Origin: Mauremys mutica
Taxonomy: Eukaryota > Chordata > Testudines > Geoemydidae
Assembly: GCF_020497125.1 (NCBI RefSeq)
Contig: NC_059072.1
Location: forward strand, 278,114,045-278,178,044
Length of the DNA: 64,000 nucleotides
Direction: 5' to 3'
The notes under the pieces are model-generated. The model ran no database searches. It was not told the DNA's origin and was given only the letters and a program-made list of their open reading frames with translations. This document shows, piece by piece, positions 22,532-34,985 of this stretch. The stretch's first letter is position 1. Every line of letters begins with the position of its first letter. The translations under genes and the position numbers were made by a program.

Positions 22532-25500
22532 CACAGACAGAGAGTTGCTGAAGATAATTGGGTACAGCCCACTACTTCATTATATAATGTTATTGAATAC
22601 CAAGCACACACTAGGTTCAGGTTAAGAACCAACACTGAGGCCTTAGAATTCAGACTTTTTTTTGCTAATATTGCAAGGATTTGCGGAGAACTATTAACAT
22701 GCAAAAACTGAGTGTTAAACATACAAAAATCATAAAGGTTAATATTTACTAACACCAAAGAGTTGGTCATGATCTTGAACTTACTCCTTATTAATTTAGG
22801 TTATTTTAACTTAGACTTATAAAGTATGATGTAATGGTGTATGTTTGTATAGAAGAAAACAGTAATATCACTTTATAGAAACAATTGACAATTTTTATAG
22901 CAATGATTGTACAGCATTAATGTATTTGTTTTCGGACTCAGTAAGAAAAGATAGCACTAACTCTTCAATACAAAATTTTGTTCATACTCCCACACCCCTC
23001 GTGTGTGAAAAGAATGCAGGATCAGTCACTCTGTCATTAATTATCATTCAAGATATTGAAACAGAATTGTATCATATTTTGAGCTGGGATATTTCCATAC
23101 CATACTTAAATGCAGTCGGTAAGGTATAATTCTCCAAACTGAACAACTGAATATAGCATCTGTAGTTCTGATATTAGTACAATAGATTATGCCTTTTCTT
23201 TTGTCTGTATTGACATGTGAGTTATTGTAGCTGAATATTCAGGGAACTGAAGTTCAAATGCTCACATCTAACACATAGGATTCTGAGAGATAAAAATTCA
23301 TCTTATAATAAGCATCTGCTCTTCACCAGACTTTTCATCTGTGAAGCCGCACCAATGTATTGTGGTAGTGTAGACATGCCCTTAGTTAACTGCTTCCAAA
23401 TCTTGAAACAGAGCTGGAAATGTGTGTATATACACATTTTTTCCCAAAACACCTGAAGTTGTTGTAAATTATGGAGAGCCTAATTTTGAGGTTCTAGATG
23501 CAATATAAATGGAAGCCTCTGGACATCGTATATTTTTCTCTAAATGACCTGATCTCATCTGTTATGTTGATTGTGCAGTTTTTGATTGCTGAATACATCT
23601 TTAGCAAAAACACATGGGCAGATTTTCAGCTGGTGCAAACTATCATAACTCCATTGAAGTAAAAGGAGTTATAACAATTTGCAACAGCTGAGCATTTACC
23701 CATCAATATCTAGTGGTAACAGGCCCTGGTCCTGCATGTTCTTTTAGGACAAGAGACAGTGTGCAAGTTTGTTGCACCCCAGCGCAATTGAGACTGGATG
23801 ATAAGCGTGCCAAGTTAGGTTAAGTGCCAGACATAGTCCTTTTCACTGCAATGAAGCCTAAGCAGCTATTCCCTTCTTTCATTACAATTATGCAGGGTTT
23901 TTTCGTTTTTGTTTTTTTAAAAGGGGTTGGGGAGGAGGGAGACAGGGCAGAGAATGGATGAGTCTGAGGAGACATGTGCTTTGTCATGTTAATAAAATAA
24001 TTAGGTTCTCATTCCCCTCTTAGACCTTATGCTTGCTTCTAGGAAGCATTAGTGTGGTGGCAGCAAAGTAGTGCCCTCATCAATACAAGTTCCCCTGTGC
24101 TCCTTCTCCTGCTGAATACTACTTTTTTCCATGTTTATGTACATAATGATTCACATTTGAACACTGAAGTATCAAGCCCAAAGACACTCTGTGTGTGTGT
24201 GTGTGTGTGTGTAAATTGATTAATATACAAATAAGCTTTTAAAATATAGGGAGACATTATATTTGTAATAAGAGGCATGGAAACACTTTCATATTTTTAA
24301 GAATTGTAACGTTTCCTTTTACAATTGTATGGCTCCTTTATCAGTATTCAGCAAAGTTTGCTACATGGGAATATTTTACTTCTATAGTTTTATAGTCTTT
24401 GGGCTACATTTTGGCTGTGCCTTTGTGGCAGCCCTGGAGAAAAAGCCAGGTGTTTCATGATCAGTGGAACTGGAGTCAGAGGGCCAATGTTCCATACAGT
24501 GAGTGTTATTGAGGGGATACCAGAAAAATAGAGAGTTCACGGAGATAAGCTAGAAGCAATTCAGCCAAAAGGACAGATCAGTGCAGTTTTAATAAAGTTC
24601 CATTTGTTTAACTTCACCTGCATTCAGCTTTTTTCTTTGCTAATGAAACCCCTCTTTGTCCCTCCAGTGCCACCATACAGGAGGTAAACACCCACTATCT
24701 ACTTGCATTAATAGGGCCAAACCCTGCCAGGTATTTAAGCACCTTAAAACTCCAGTTGATGATTTAATTGGAAGTTGAGGGCACTGAGAAACTCACGTGA
24801 AACGTTCATCATCTGGCAGGACTAAGGAGATTGAGCATGAGGGGAAGAAGACAACTAGGACTGTCTCAATGCGCAGTGCCCTATATGGATATTACTGGGA
24901 CTCCTAGTCCATGGCCATTGTTCTGTCCTCTCATGCACCAGAAAGTACTTGCAAGGCAGTGCTGAGGGAGTGTTAGCTATAGTTCTTTAAAGATGTAACA
25001 ACTGCCCCAATTAGTGTGTTTCCACAAGAAGACATTTCTTACATAGACAAAGGTAGGTAACTCACCTCCCAAATCCTGGCATCCCTTTCACTTTTTTTTT
25101 CCTCCTCTCGAGAGCCATGATATTGCCTTATATGTTGGACTGGGAAATTGACAGTCTTAATACTTGGATAGATCTAGGATAGATCTAGGTCAGCTATACC
25201 ATCTCTCTATTCCCCCTCCCCCCCAAAAAAAATTACTTAGAGCCTGATACTTCACACCCTACTTAACCAAAACTCCCATTGACGTCATTGAGAGCTTTAC
25301 CTATGAAAGGTCTGCTGTAGTTCAGGGCTCTATTTTACTGAACATTTAAAGATCTAGACAGTTCAGTTAAAGAAGTAGTTTGTTGAAACAGCTGAAAGAA
25401 CATTTAAATTGTATTAGGCTAAAAATGCCTATGTCCAAAAGCTTTCAACATTTTTTACTTTGCCCAATAAAATTCAACAATAAACTGATTTAAAAAAAAA

Positions 25501-26710
25501 TCTTCAGACACTCAATCACCTTCAGTAGATTAGTTTTCTGAGTTGTTTTGAAGTTTTCGTAAAAAAAAAATCTAGTGAATGATGAGCTAAAATTGTATTC
25601 ACTGCCAGCAACACATAGAGGGATAGTTAATTCAAAGAGGGGAAAATTACGTTACCCGAAAACTTATGGCTGGTTAACTCAGCCCTCTGGTATCCCCTGT
25701 GCATTTCTTGGCTTTAAATCTGCACAGATCCTTTTAGTAATGATTCATGTTGGTATTATTGTATTGTCATCATTCTGAAGAGAAACACACAGTACCATGC
25801 TGCCGCTGGTGCATCTCTGAAATTGTTGCTCAATTAAAAAGAAGAGACACAACAATGCTATCTTAAACTTTGAGATATAGCCCTAGAGTTTCTCACTGTG
25901 TATTTGATCGCATGACCTCAAATCTTTACTAACATTAATAAAGTTGTAGTCTGTTAGAAATGGGAGTTCAGATATTGTTGTAGCTTGATACCAAACAACT
26001 GAGGGCAATGTACAAACAAACATCAAAGAGTCATTCGAGCTTTGACCCAACCCCTGCGTATGGGGTAGTGCATAACCGCACTGCCCAAGGAGCAGAATGG
26101 GAAGTAGATTGAGACTCCCTGTTCCAGGGAGAATAACCTGTGCCAGCCCAAATGCCTTCCAGTGCTTTCCTTATGACTTGTAAAACTGTGCTAGCTGGCT
26201 TGCTTGGGGTCGAGAGCGGGGGACAAAGTCAAGGCTCTGCCCTTCCTGACCCAAAGGGGACAGGGGAGGTCTGTAGCTGAGTGGAGACTGCTTTCCCCTT
26301 CAGGCTGCTGTCGATGTCAGGAGTAGCAGGCCCAGGGGAGTAAGAGATTTAATGCCATACACCACCTCCTTCCCTTGCAGAGGCATGCTGTGTAGGTGAC
26401 ATTCAGGGTATCGTTTCTAAGCCCTGTTTGTTTTCATCATCCACCCACAGTATATAATGCCAGAAAACTCTGCAAAACTGAAGACTAAAAGTTAAAATAT
26501 TTTAAAATCTCATAGGAAATTTCTGAATCCATTGCGCATTTACTAGAATTCTCACCTTACAAATGTGCAGCAGTGATAGGTAAGAAAAGAATAAGTAAAG
26601 GGGACAACCTGAAGAGGAGAGATAAGGAAATTCTTACATTTGGCTTGATTTTGCACCACTAAGGCATTCTGGTTCTGATTTAACATGAGTGCTATTGCGT
26701 GGCTGCCAAC
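22532..26710. other. Unassigned AT-rich intergenic DNA
   Basis: No gene. It contains a (GT)11 tract at 24191-24212, T-runs, and at 23362-23393 a short stretch ending GTAGTGTAGACATGCCCTTAG that looks like the terminus of a MITE without its partner. Several small ORFs lack any domain. Confidence 0.45.
24191..24212. repeat. (GT)11 microsatellite
   Basis: Uninterrupted GT run. Confidence 0.97.
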
Positions 26711-26975
26711 TGTATGTCTACAGTGCTGCTAGAAGTGTGTTTCCCAACCTGGGTAGACGGACATGCCCTGACTTTTCTTGAACTAGTGTGCTAAAAATAG
26801 CAGTGTAGATGTGGTGGCATGGGCTAGCCACCTAAGTATGGACCCAAGAGATCAAGCAGACTTGTGCTCAGGCAGCTGGCATGTGCTGCCAACTGTGCCA
26901 CAACTTGAGCTAAGCTAAGGCGTGTCCGTCTACCCAGGCTGTGAAAGACACTTCCAGCTGCAGTATAGACATACA
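26711..26975. mobile_element. Long-TIR MITE
   Basis: 265 bp whose outer ~50 bases are inverted repeats. The left arm starts TGTATGTCTACAGTGCTGCT and includes CCTGGGTAGACGG; the right arm includes CCGTCTACCCAGG and ends GTATAGACATACA. Arms are diverged at roughly one base in four to five. No coding capacity. Confidence 0.78.
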
Positions 26976-27465
26976 CTAAATTACTCCCCCTAAGAGGGGG
27001 AAGCATACTGAGCTGCAGAATACAAATTTAAAACAAATAGAACTCTTGTGGGATGAGGGAGGAAAGATGCAGTCTTTCAAAACATGAGTAAGCATGGGCT
27101 AGGTACTAAGTAGCTATGTGTGAAAGCACTAACTTTTAGTCATTCCCTTACTACCAAAAGCAGAGAAGAAGATGGCAGCCAGCCTTCCAATAAAGAGTTT
27201 CTCTGGTCAGGAGGGGATTTCTGCAATTCTGCTAAAAAAAGGTAGCTTTGACAGCTGGTTTATAGCTATAGATTCCACACAGCTTTATTTGTGGGACACC
27301 TAATTCTGCATGTGTGTTTCACTAGGATTGGAACAGGAGTTACATGCTAATTGCAATTCATTTGAAGACATGAATTAACCTCAGAATATCAAGATACACA
27401 TTAAACTTAGGTATATCAGGTTTTTTTTTTCTTCATTACTTGAGAATTTGCCTATATGAGGGAGC
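26976..27465. other. Unassigned intergenic DNA
   Basis: No gene or repeat recognised. T-run near 27420-27430. Confidence 0.5.
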
Positions 27466-28280
27466 AATGTTGAATACTTTGTGCAGTTCTGGTTGCCACA
27501 CCTCAAAATAATATTATAATTGGAAAAGGTACAGAGAATGGCAACAAAAAAGAGATTAAAGACTGGGACTGGGCAGTTTAGAAAAGAAACATCAGAGGGG
27601 GGGAATATGAAAGAGGTCTATAAAATTATAAATGTAATGGAGAAAGTGAAGAATAAGGGCATGTTATTTACCCCTTCATACAACACAAGAACCAGGGGTT
27701 GCCCAATGTAATCCTTAGGCAGCAGGTTTAAAACAAACATAAGGAAATACTACTTCACACAATGCATAGTCAACCTCTGAAACTCATCACTAGGGGACGT
27801 TGTGAAGAACAAAAGTATAACTGAGATCAAAAAAGAATTAGATACATTCATAGAGGTAGGTCCGTCAGTGGCTATTAGCCAAGATGGTTTGCAACATGAC
27901 CCATGTTCTGGGTATCCCTAAACCTCTGACTTCCATAAACTAGGACTGGATGACAGGGGATGGATCATTTGATGATACGCTATTCCAGGGATTGGCAACC
28001 TTTGGCATGCGGCTCGCCAGGGTAAGCACCTTGGTGGGCTGGGATGGTTTGTTTACCTGCCGTGTCCTCAGGTTCGGCCAATCGCAGCTCCCACTGGCCA
28101 CGGTTCACTGCTCCAAGTCATCGGGGTGGTGGGAAGCAGCGGCCAGCACATCCCTTGGCCCGCGCTGCTTCCCTATTCTGTTCATTCCCTCTAAAGCCTC
28201 TGTCACTTGTCACTGTCAGAAGACAGAATACTGGGCTAGATTGGCTATATTGGGTCAGACCAATGGTCATTCTTATGTAC
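27466..28280 (+). mobile_element. CR1 LINE 3' fragment interrupted by half a MITE
   Basis: 5'-truncated CR1. The ORF2 C-terminus is visible: TTGAATACTTTGTGCAG near 27469 corresponds to the LEYCVQ block, then EVYKIINVMEK and NTRTRGCPM near 27610-27710. The 3' UTR phrase GACTGGATGACAGGGGATGG is followed by a MITE at 27986, and the CR1 resumes after 28170 with TCTGTTCATTCCCTC and ACTGGGCTAGATTGG, ending TTCTTATGTACTG. Stops and frameshifts make it inactive. Confidence 0.9.
27986..28170. mobile_element. Half-length type B hAT MITE with TSD
   Basis: Left end CAGGGATTGGCAACCTTTGG and about 185 bp of the left arm; the mirrored right arm and terminus are absent. Flanks CGCTATTC and CCCTATTC match at 7 of 8, as if the half-element itself had been inserted, and CR1 sequence continues across the join. 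Confidence 0.85.
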
Positions 28281-28552
28281 TGTCATTTCTGATTGTGCAA
28301 AAACTTTTACAAAATATTATCAAACAAGGTTAAAAACAAATTTGACTCTAATGGATAATTTCTCAAAGTCTTTGTTTTGAGTATTCTGTTGATATCAAAT
28401 TCAAAAGGCAAAGTCAGACCAGTATGTTACATGCTGAATATCAAAGACTGGGTCTCATATCAAAGACAAGTGATCAGAAGTCTTCACTGATATCCAGATT
28501 TTTGAAGTTGATAGGACCAGAATTGACATTAAAAATCACATATTAATAAACA

Positions 28553-29556
28553 CATGAGAATGGCCATACTGGATCAAACCAATGGTCCATCTTACTCAGT
28601 ATCCTGTCTTCCAAAAGTAGCCAATCCCAGGTGCTTCAGAGGAAATAAAAAGAACAGATGATCATCAAGTGATCCATACCCTTTCACTCATTCCCAGAAT
28701 ATGGCAAACAAGGACATCCCTGCCTGTCCTGGCTAATAGTCATTGATGGACCCATCCTCCATGGTTTATCTAGTCCTTTTTTGAACCCTGTGAATCTTGG
28801 CATTCACAACATCCTCTGGCAAAGAGTTCAACAGGTTGAATGTGCGTTGTGTGAAGAAATACTTCCTCTTGTTTTAAACCTACTGCCTATTAATTTCATT
28901 GGTGACCGCCTTGGTCTTTTGTTACTTTCTTCACACCAGTCACAATTTTATAGACCTCTATCATATCCCCCTTAGTTGTCTTTTCCAAGCTGAAAAATCC
29001 CAGTCTCATTAATGCTCCTCATATGGAATCTGTTCCATACCCTTACTCATTTTTGTTGCCCTTTTCTGTGCCTTTTCCATTTCCAATATACACTTTTTGA
29101 GATGGGGCATCCACATCTGCACGCAGTATTCAAGGTGTGGGTGTACCATGGATTTATATAGAAGCAATATATTTACTGTCTTATTATCTATCCCTTCCTA
29201 ATGATTCCCAACATTCTGTTAGCTTTTCTGACTGCCACTGCACACTGAGTGGATGTTTTCAGTGAACTATCCGCAAGACTCCAAGATCTCATTCTTGAGT
29301 GGTAACAGCTAATCTAGATCCCATCATTTATATGTATAGTTGGGATGATGTTTTCCAATGTGCATTACTTTGCATTTATCAACATTGAGTTTCATCTGCT
29401 ATTTTGTTGCCCAGCCACCCTGTTTTGTGAGATCCCTTTGTAGCTCTTCACTGTCTGCTTTGGACTTAACTATCTTGAGTAATTTTTTGCCAACTCACTG
29501 TTTACCCCTTTTTCCAGATCATTTATGAATATGTTGAATAGGACATATGAATCTTT
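28553..29556 (-). mobile_element. CR1 LINE 3' fragment
   Basis: On the minus strand the 3' tail ends in CATTCTCATG-type octamer sequence at about 28553. Reading back, it holds the CR1 3' UTR (CCAGTATGGCCATTCTC), then the decayed C-terminal ORF2 with mirrored GTTTAAAACAAGAGGAAGTA and the FNIFINDLEKG-like RT segment near 29500-29540. The RT segment FNIFINDLEKGVNSELAK is still readable. Truncated at 29556, where hAT sequence begins. Confidence 0.9.
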
Positions 29557-30068
29557 AGCACATCTGGCATGTAAATATCTTGTGAGGTTGGCTACAACAG
29601 TGCCATGACAATACCTGGTCTCACTTTCAGGTAATATTGTAAACAAGAAGTGGGTAGCATTATCTCCTGCAAATATAAACAAACTTGTTTGTCTGAGTGA
29701 TTGGCTGAACAAGAAGTAGGACTGAGCGGACTTGCGGGCGCTAAAATTTTACAGTGTTTTATTTTTAATGCAGTTTTTTTTACCTAATTCTACATTTGTA
29801 AGTTCAACTTTCATGATAAAGAGATTGCACTGCAGTACTTGTATTAGGTGAAACAAAAAATACTATTTCTTTTTTGGGGGGGTTGCAGTGCATATACTTG
29901 TAATCAAAAATAAATATAGTGTTAGCACTGTACACTTTGTATTCTGTGTTGTAATTTAAATCAATATATTTGAAAAATGTAGAAAATAAACAAAATATTT
30001 AAATGGTATTATATTATTAAACAGTGCAATTAATCATGATTAATTTTTTTAAGCACTTGAAAGCCCTA
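29552..30068 (+). mobile_element. 3' end of a hAT transposon with C-terminal transposase relic
   Basis: From 29547 to about 29719 the plus strand encodes YESLAHLACKYLVRLATTVP, one stop, then SLSGNIVNKK and NKLVCLSDWLNKK ending in TAG. This matches the hAT C-terminal dimerisation region (usually ...ATTVPCERLFS...). An AT-rich 3' UTR follows, and the end is AAAGCCCTA at about 30068, plausible as a hAT terminus. The 5' portion is missing; the element adjoins a CR1. One in-frame stop (TGA replacing an expected Cys/Arg region) shows decay. This differs from the hAT relic at 14490-15735. Confidence 0.75.
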
Positions 30069-32535
30069 ATTTATTCTAATTCTGTGGCAATAAAAAGTTG
30101 AATATAAACTAATATATGGTTGTCAGTTGCAATTCACTACTGTACATGTAACAGGCTGTTTGGTCTTCAAAATTTTAAGTGGAGAGTCAATAATATACAG
30201 ACTAAAATATTACCTGGTTTAATCAGGTGGTGTTTTGATCAGTGTTCTATGGTTCAATAACAGCACCTTAAGGATCATTTGAAAGTAATTGCAGTAGAGC
30301 GGGGGTTTAAGTGAATGTCCTCTAAGCAACCAGAAGAGGCATTCATAGAGCCTCAAGTCATTCAATCACTTTCAAAAGCACGATAGGAACATTATTATAT
30401 TATATAAGGAGGAAAAATATTAAATTACAGTTCTTAAGGCCATCTTCTCGTGCTTCAGAAATGTATATAAATGATGAGTTGAAGCCTACACATAAAGGAA
30501 TCTGTGCTGCCCCATAACAGTCAATTAATTTTTTCCCATTATCTTGAATGGGAGCAGGATCACGCTCAAAGCCGGGCAGAAGATGAAGATTCCTGGATTC
30601 TGGCCTGATATTCTAGAACAAGACACTGTGTGGGCCCCTCTTGATGAAGGTCCTGCATGGTTTCACTTCTGCCAGAACAGTATGTTGCATCCAAGAGGTA
30701 TGGTCCTAGGCTCAGTTGTGAGATCAATCGGTACTCCCCAGAGGGTCACAGTTGCCAACTTTTACACGATAAATAAGCACAAAAAAAAATCAAGCTAATG
30801 CCATTTCAAAACAAGCCAGCCCCTAATAACTCCAACAGTCTATGTGACCAGATCCCCCTGACATGCAGTCTGGGACTGTGGTCGGCCCGCTGTGCACCCC
30901 CGACTCTCTTCCCCGCCTCCACTTGCCTTGCTTCCCTCTTGCCCATTGCCCCTGCTTGCCACCCCCCACCTCCTGCCCCTGCTTGATGGGTGCCAAAGAA
31001 AGAAAAGAAGAAGCAACAAGACAAAAAACTAACCAACAAGAAACTTCCAAGCCAATTAAGCTAAAAACAACCCCTATTTCTGTGTTTTTATTTTTTTGCA
31101 GGTTAGGCATGTCTGCAGAGGGTCCCACACACAAAGAAGGTCTAATTGTGTCTGTCTGGATTCAGGAGTAGACCCTTTCTAAGCCCAAAACACATCAATC
31201 TGACACACAAATATTTGCACAACCTGACCTATTGAATACACCATATACACCAAGGTCATGCATTTGGGTGGTGCAGGAAAGTGACTAAGCACAATATTTA
31301 GGTATTTGTAATTTTGATTTTTTTTTCTGACAAGGGATCAATATGTTGACTGAAATAATGTGAGATCTGGGATGAAACCCTGGCCCTCTGAAATCAGTGG
31401 GAGTTTTGCCATTGATTTTAATTTCACCCCAGATTTCTGCAGGATATGTCTATCATTTAAGAAACTGCCCATTAGAAGCAGAAACAGCATCTGTGTATGT
31501 GTTGCCAGGGGTAAAGGGTGGGGTCAAAATAAACTCAAATATTTTGGCATTGGTGTTTATTCAGCTTCCTACAGAAATAGAGTGCAGAATCCCTAGTGTG
31601 TACACTGTATCAATGCATTATCAAACATCTTAATCAACACATACAGAAGATGCCTATAATGGCTATTTAGTACAAATTTCCATCAAAACTGTTATGTCCA
31701 AAAATATACTGCTTTGATTAAACTATTTTCTTCAAAATTATATCTAATTTTACTAAATGTTGTCTATATAAACATAAACATGGGGGAAACATTTTGAAAA
31801 TGTCTAAAATCAGATGCTTCTTTTTGAAAAGATGACTTCTTTTCAAAATGTATTTATTATATTAAAAATGAACAGCATAACATTTTGATTGACCTGGACT
31901 ATTTTTTAATCTTTTGGAATCTCATTTTGTATAATTGAAACATCACTCTGAAACATGGACCTTTTGTCCCAGTTTGAGACAATATTTATTTCCTCAATCT
32001 TGAATTTTTTCATAGGACAGAAAATCCATTTTCCAATTAATTTTAGTGTTTAGACAACTAACTTAATAGCAAACACATTTGAAAATTTACATGCACAATT
32101 ACTTCCTTTTGTGCTATAGACAGCCCTTTGTGGTAAGTGCTAATAAATTCTGTCTTTAAAAGTGACTACCATGAGAAGACCAGATTTTAATTATTTTGGC
32201 TCCTTGCTGGCAGAAAAATAAAGTATAAACATAACTTTAAATACTAGAAGTTATGCATGCTTCTACAATATACATAACCTACAATACTATGCTAACTCCC
32301 ATGTAAATATAACTTCCCTTTATTCAAGGTGCTAAGCATAGTGGATTCTACTTTTGAAAAGTGATTCTGGAAAAATAATAAACATTTAAATAAATGTTTA
32401 AACATTATTTATTGATCCATTTGCTCTGTGGCCACAATAACTAGCACACCTCGGTCCTAACTGAACAGTGTTTGCACTTCTGTCTGGTTAATCAATTCTG
32501 TATGTTTAATTAATATGGTTAATCAATTTTTATAG
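30069..32535. other. Unassigned intergenic DNA
   Basis: No gene. A GC-rich segment at 30845-31000 stands out but lacks a gene signature. At 31381-31432 occurs CAGTGGGAGTTTTGCCATTG, a motif dispersed elsewhere in the window. Confidence 0.45.
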
Positions 32536-32760
32536 GGTCTTAGAGTATGCCTACACAGACATTAAACACCAAAGGCTTGCCTGTGTCAGCTGACTCAAGC
32601 TTGTGGGGCTTGAGTTAAAGGGTTGTTTAATTGCAGTTTAGATGTTCAGGATTGGGCTCCAGCTCAATGCCAAACATCTACAACACAGTTAAACAGATCT
32701 GTAGCCCGAGCCCCATGAGCCTAAGTCAGATGACAGGCCATCTACAAGTTTTTAATCTGT
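32536..32760. mobile_element. Decayed relative of the GGTATGTCTACAC MITE
   Basis: Same internal order as the copy at 22260: GAGTATGCCTACACAG start, CAAGCTTGTGGGGCTTGAG, GGATTGGGCTCCAGCTC, then AGCCCGAGCCCCATGAGCC. The right terminus is eroded. Confidence 0.65.
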
Positions 32761-33610
32761 ATCCCATAGAGACTTTATTCAACAGTAATGCAAGGAATAT
32801 GCAGACCTGTTTCCTCTAAAACATTGGCTTCAGCAGTTAGCATAAGGCTTGAGGCCTATGAACTTTGAGACAGATAAATGGACTAGTGATCACTCTTAAC
32901 TTTTGGGGAACTGGAATTAGTGTGTGTAAGGGGGAATTTTGTCCATACCACCAGCCAACCAGAGGAATCTGAGCTAACACCAGCTTTTGGATAGAGCATT
33001 GGCTGATATCTGACCACAAGAGTCCTATGAGAATGAACTGATTTATATAAAGTTAAGATAATTAATGTACTAATTTATAGGAGAAGGGCACCCGAACATT
33101 AGTAGGATGAGGGAATACAAATAAGGAAGAGGGGGAAAAAAAACTCTACTAAATATACATTAGACATAGTGGTATCATCATAACATATTATAAAAGTTAT
33201 ATCTCAGCCTGTGTGCAGGAGGAAAGAGAGCAGTGGCCCTTGGACGGTGCCGGGATGATAGCCACTGATGGTGATAAGGATGGTGATGGTGATGAGGAAG
33301 ATAAATGGCTAGCTTTTCAGGTTGTTCTGAAAGGGATGGTGTGAGTATATGGATGTTCAGAGGTACATTTGGTAGTATCTCTATTTCTAGGTTAAAGTCT
33401 TTGTGACTTTGCTATTAATAAACTACTGTAAATATAGAAGGGTTCTTCCAGTGTGAGTATTGTAACTGTGCACGTCAGGGTTCCCAACTATATAGTAATT
33501 TTAATAATTCTGGGCCAGATCTTGGGACAAGAACCTATCAAATCTCAAAGTAATAACTGAGAATTCTTAAGTAATCGATATAATTAATATATATATATAA
33601 TCTATAGACA
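32761..33610. other. Unassigned intergenic DNA
   Basis: No gene. An imperfect GATGGT/GGTGAT-rich stretch lies at 33264-33300 and a TA microsatellite at 33585-33599. Confidence 0.45.
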
Positions 33611-33816
33611 AGGCCAGTGGGGGTGGCAGGAAGTGGTGGCCAGCACATCTGTCAGCCCGCACAGCTTCCCGCAGTCCCCATTGGCCCGGAATGGCGAACC
33701 GCGGCCAGTGGGAGCCGCAATAAGCCAAACCTGTGGATGCGGCAGGTAAACAAACTGACCTGGCCCACCAGGGGGCTTACCCTGGCGAGCCACGTGCCAA
33801 AGGTTACTGATCCCTG
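33611..33816. mobile_element. Type B hAT MITE, left part missing
   Basis: About 206 bp of the right arm: GGCGAACCGCGGCCAGTGGG core, GGCAGGTAAACAAACTG, then terminus ending GGTTACTGATCCCTG. No matching TSD on the left, consistent with later truncation. Confidence 0.85.
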
Positions 33817-34290
33817 CCTTAGAATCTAATGGGTCAATAGATTATTTATAACTGTGGCTTATGGACCATTTATAAAACCCTCTACAGATGTGCTTATCAT
33901 CTATAAGATGTACTGCTCATGTCTATAATATGCTTATAACATTAATTATTTTTCTGTACACCATTTATAAATTCAACCTTAATACAAAGGGAAAGCTGGA
34001 AGTGGCAGCATGTTCCACATGTCTGATCTGTCTGTGTATTCAGACGGATCTGACGTGTAACCTTACAGAGTGTCTGATACAAGTCCTTGTGCTCACCTGA
34101 CAGCAACATATGTATACCATTCACTCTGATAGGGAAACTAGCCACACAAAGAGAGCAAGGGGAAGTTGAGAGGATGATTCCATACGTTCTCTGCACTTCC
34201 CATGGGAACTCACTGACCGTAACTTGATCCTGCATCCTGAATGCTAGAGAGTTTCTGGAGATGTTTCCTCCCCCCCCCCCCGCTAACTGA
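33817..34290. other. Unassigned intergenic DNA
   Basis: No gene recognised. A run of 12-13 C residues lies at 34269-34281. Confidence 0.5.
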
Positions 34291-34586
34291 GGCCTGGTCT
34301 ACACTTGGGGGGGTGTCGAACTAAGGTACGCAAGTTCAGCTACGCAAATAGCGTAGCTGAACTCGAACTACCTTAGTTCGAACTACTCACCCATCCAGAC
34401 GCCGCGGGATCGAAGTCCGCGGCTCCCCCGTCGACCCCGCCACCGCCGTTCGCGGTGATGGAGTTCCAGAGTCGACGGGAGTGCGTTCAGAGTTCAAACT
34501 ATCGCGTTTAGATTAGACGCGATAGTTCGAACTCCGAGAAGTCGAACTCTACGCGTCGACCCGGCAGGTAAGTATAGACCTACCCT
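34291..34586. mobile_element. CpG-rich multi-hairpin MITE
   Basis: Bounded by GGCCTGGTCTACACTTG and a terminus with AGTATAGACCTACC. It holds several strong stems: GTTCAGCTACGC/GCGTAGCTGAAC (34334-34345, 34351-34362) nested in TCGAACTAAGGTA/TACCTTAGTTCGA; CCGCGG/CCGCGG (34402-34407, 34417-34422); CACCGC/GCGGTG near 34441-34457 nested within CGTCGAC/GTCGACG; and ACTATCGCGT/ACGCGATAGT (34498-34507, 34517-34526). CpG-rich against AT-rich flanks. Non-autonomous DNA transposon is the best reading. Confidence 0.8.
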
Positions 34587-34985
34587 GAGAGCTCCTGTTA
34601 ACAGGCTCTGACCTGACCCCAATATGCAGCAGTGCCTACAAGATGAGGTGCAATCCGGCCCTTAACATACAGTAACTAAAGTTGTGTGATGAATTTATTT
34701 ACTTATCTTTTGACCTCCTTGTTTCTGCATCTTCCTATACTAATGAACTTGAAAGTTCTTTCAAACTTTATATATAATTTAAAAAAAAAACTCTTGTTTT
34801 TCTGTCAGTGATTAAGGCCATTTTTTTCCTTAGCACAGAATGATGAGTGTCCCATATATCTCCAAGCCTATCCAGGGACTTTATTTTATAGAAGTGACAA
34901 TTTATGCTACAGCCTATGGATGTACTTGGTTTGGATTGTAGTCAATTTGTTTGTTGTTAAAAACAGGTCATTACATATAAATGCT
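34587..34985. other. Unassigned intergenic DNA
   Basis: AT-rich, no gene. Ends in ATGCT, the left TSD of the following solo LTR. Confidence 0.5.

Noticed and set aside
24191..24212. CRISPR-like or satellite array anywhere in the window
   Set aside because: Only simple microsatellites and a diverged three-copy repeat were found; the setting is a vertebrate genome.
30845..31000. GC-rich segment as a promoter CpG island
   Set aside because: It is C-rich but has few CpGs and no adjacent exon-like sequence.
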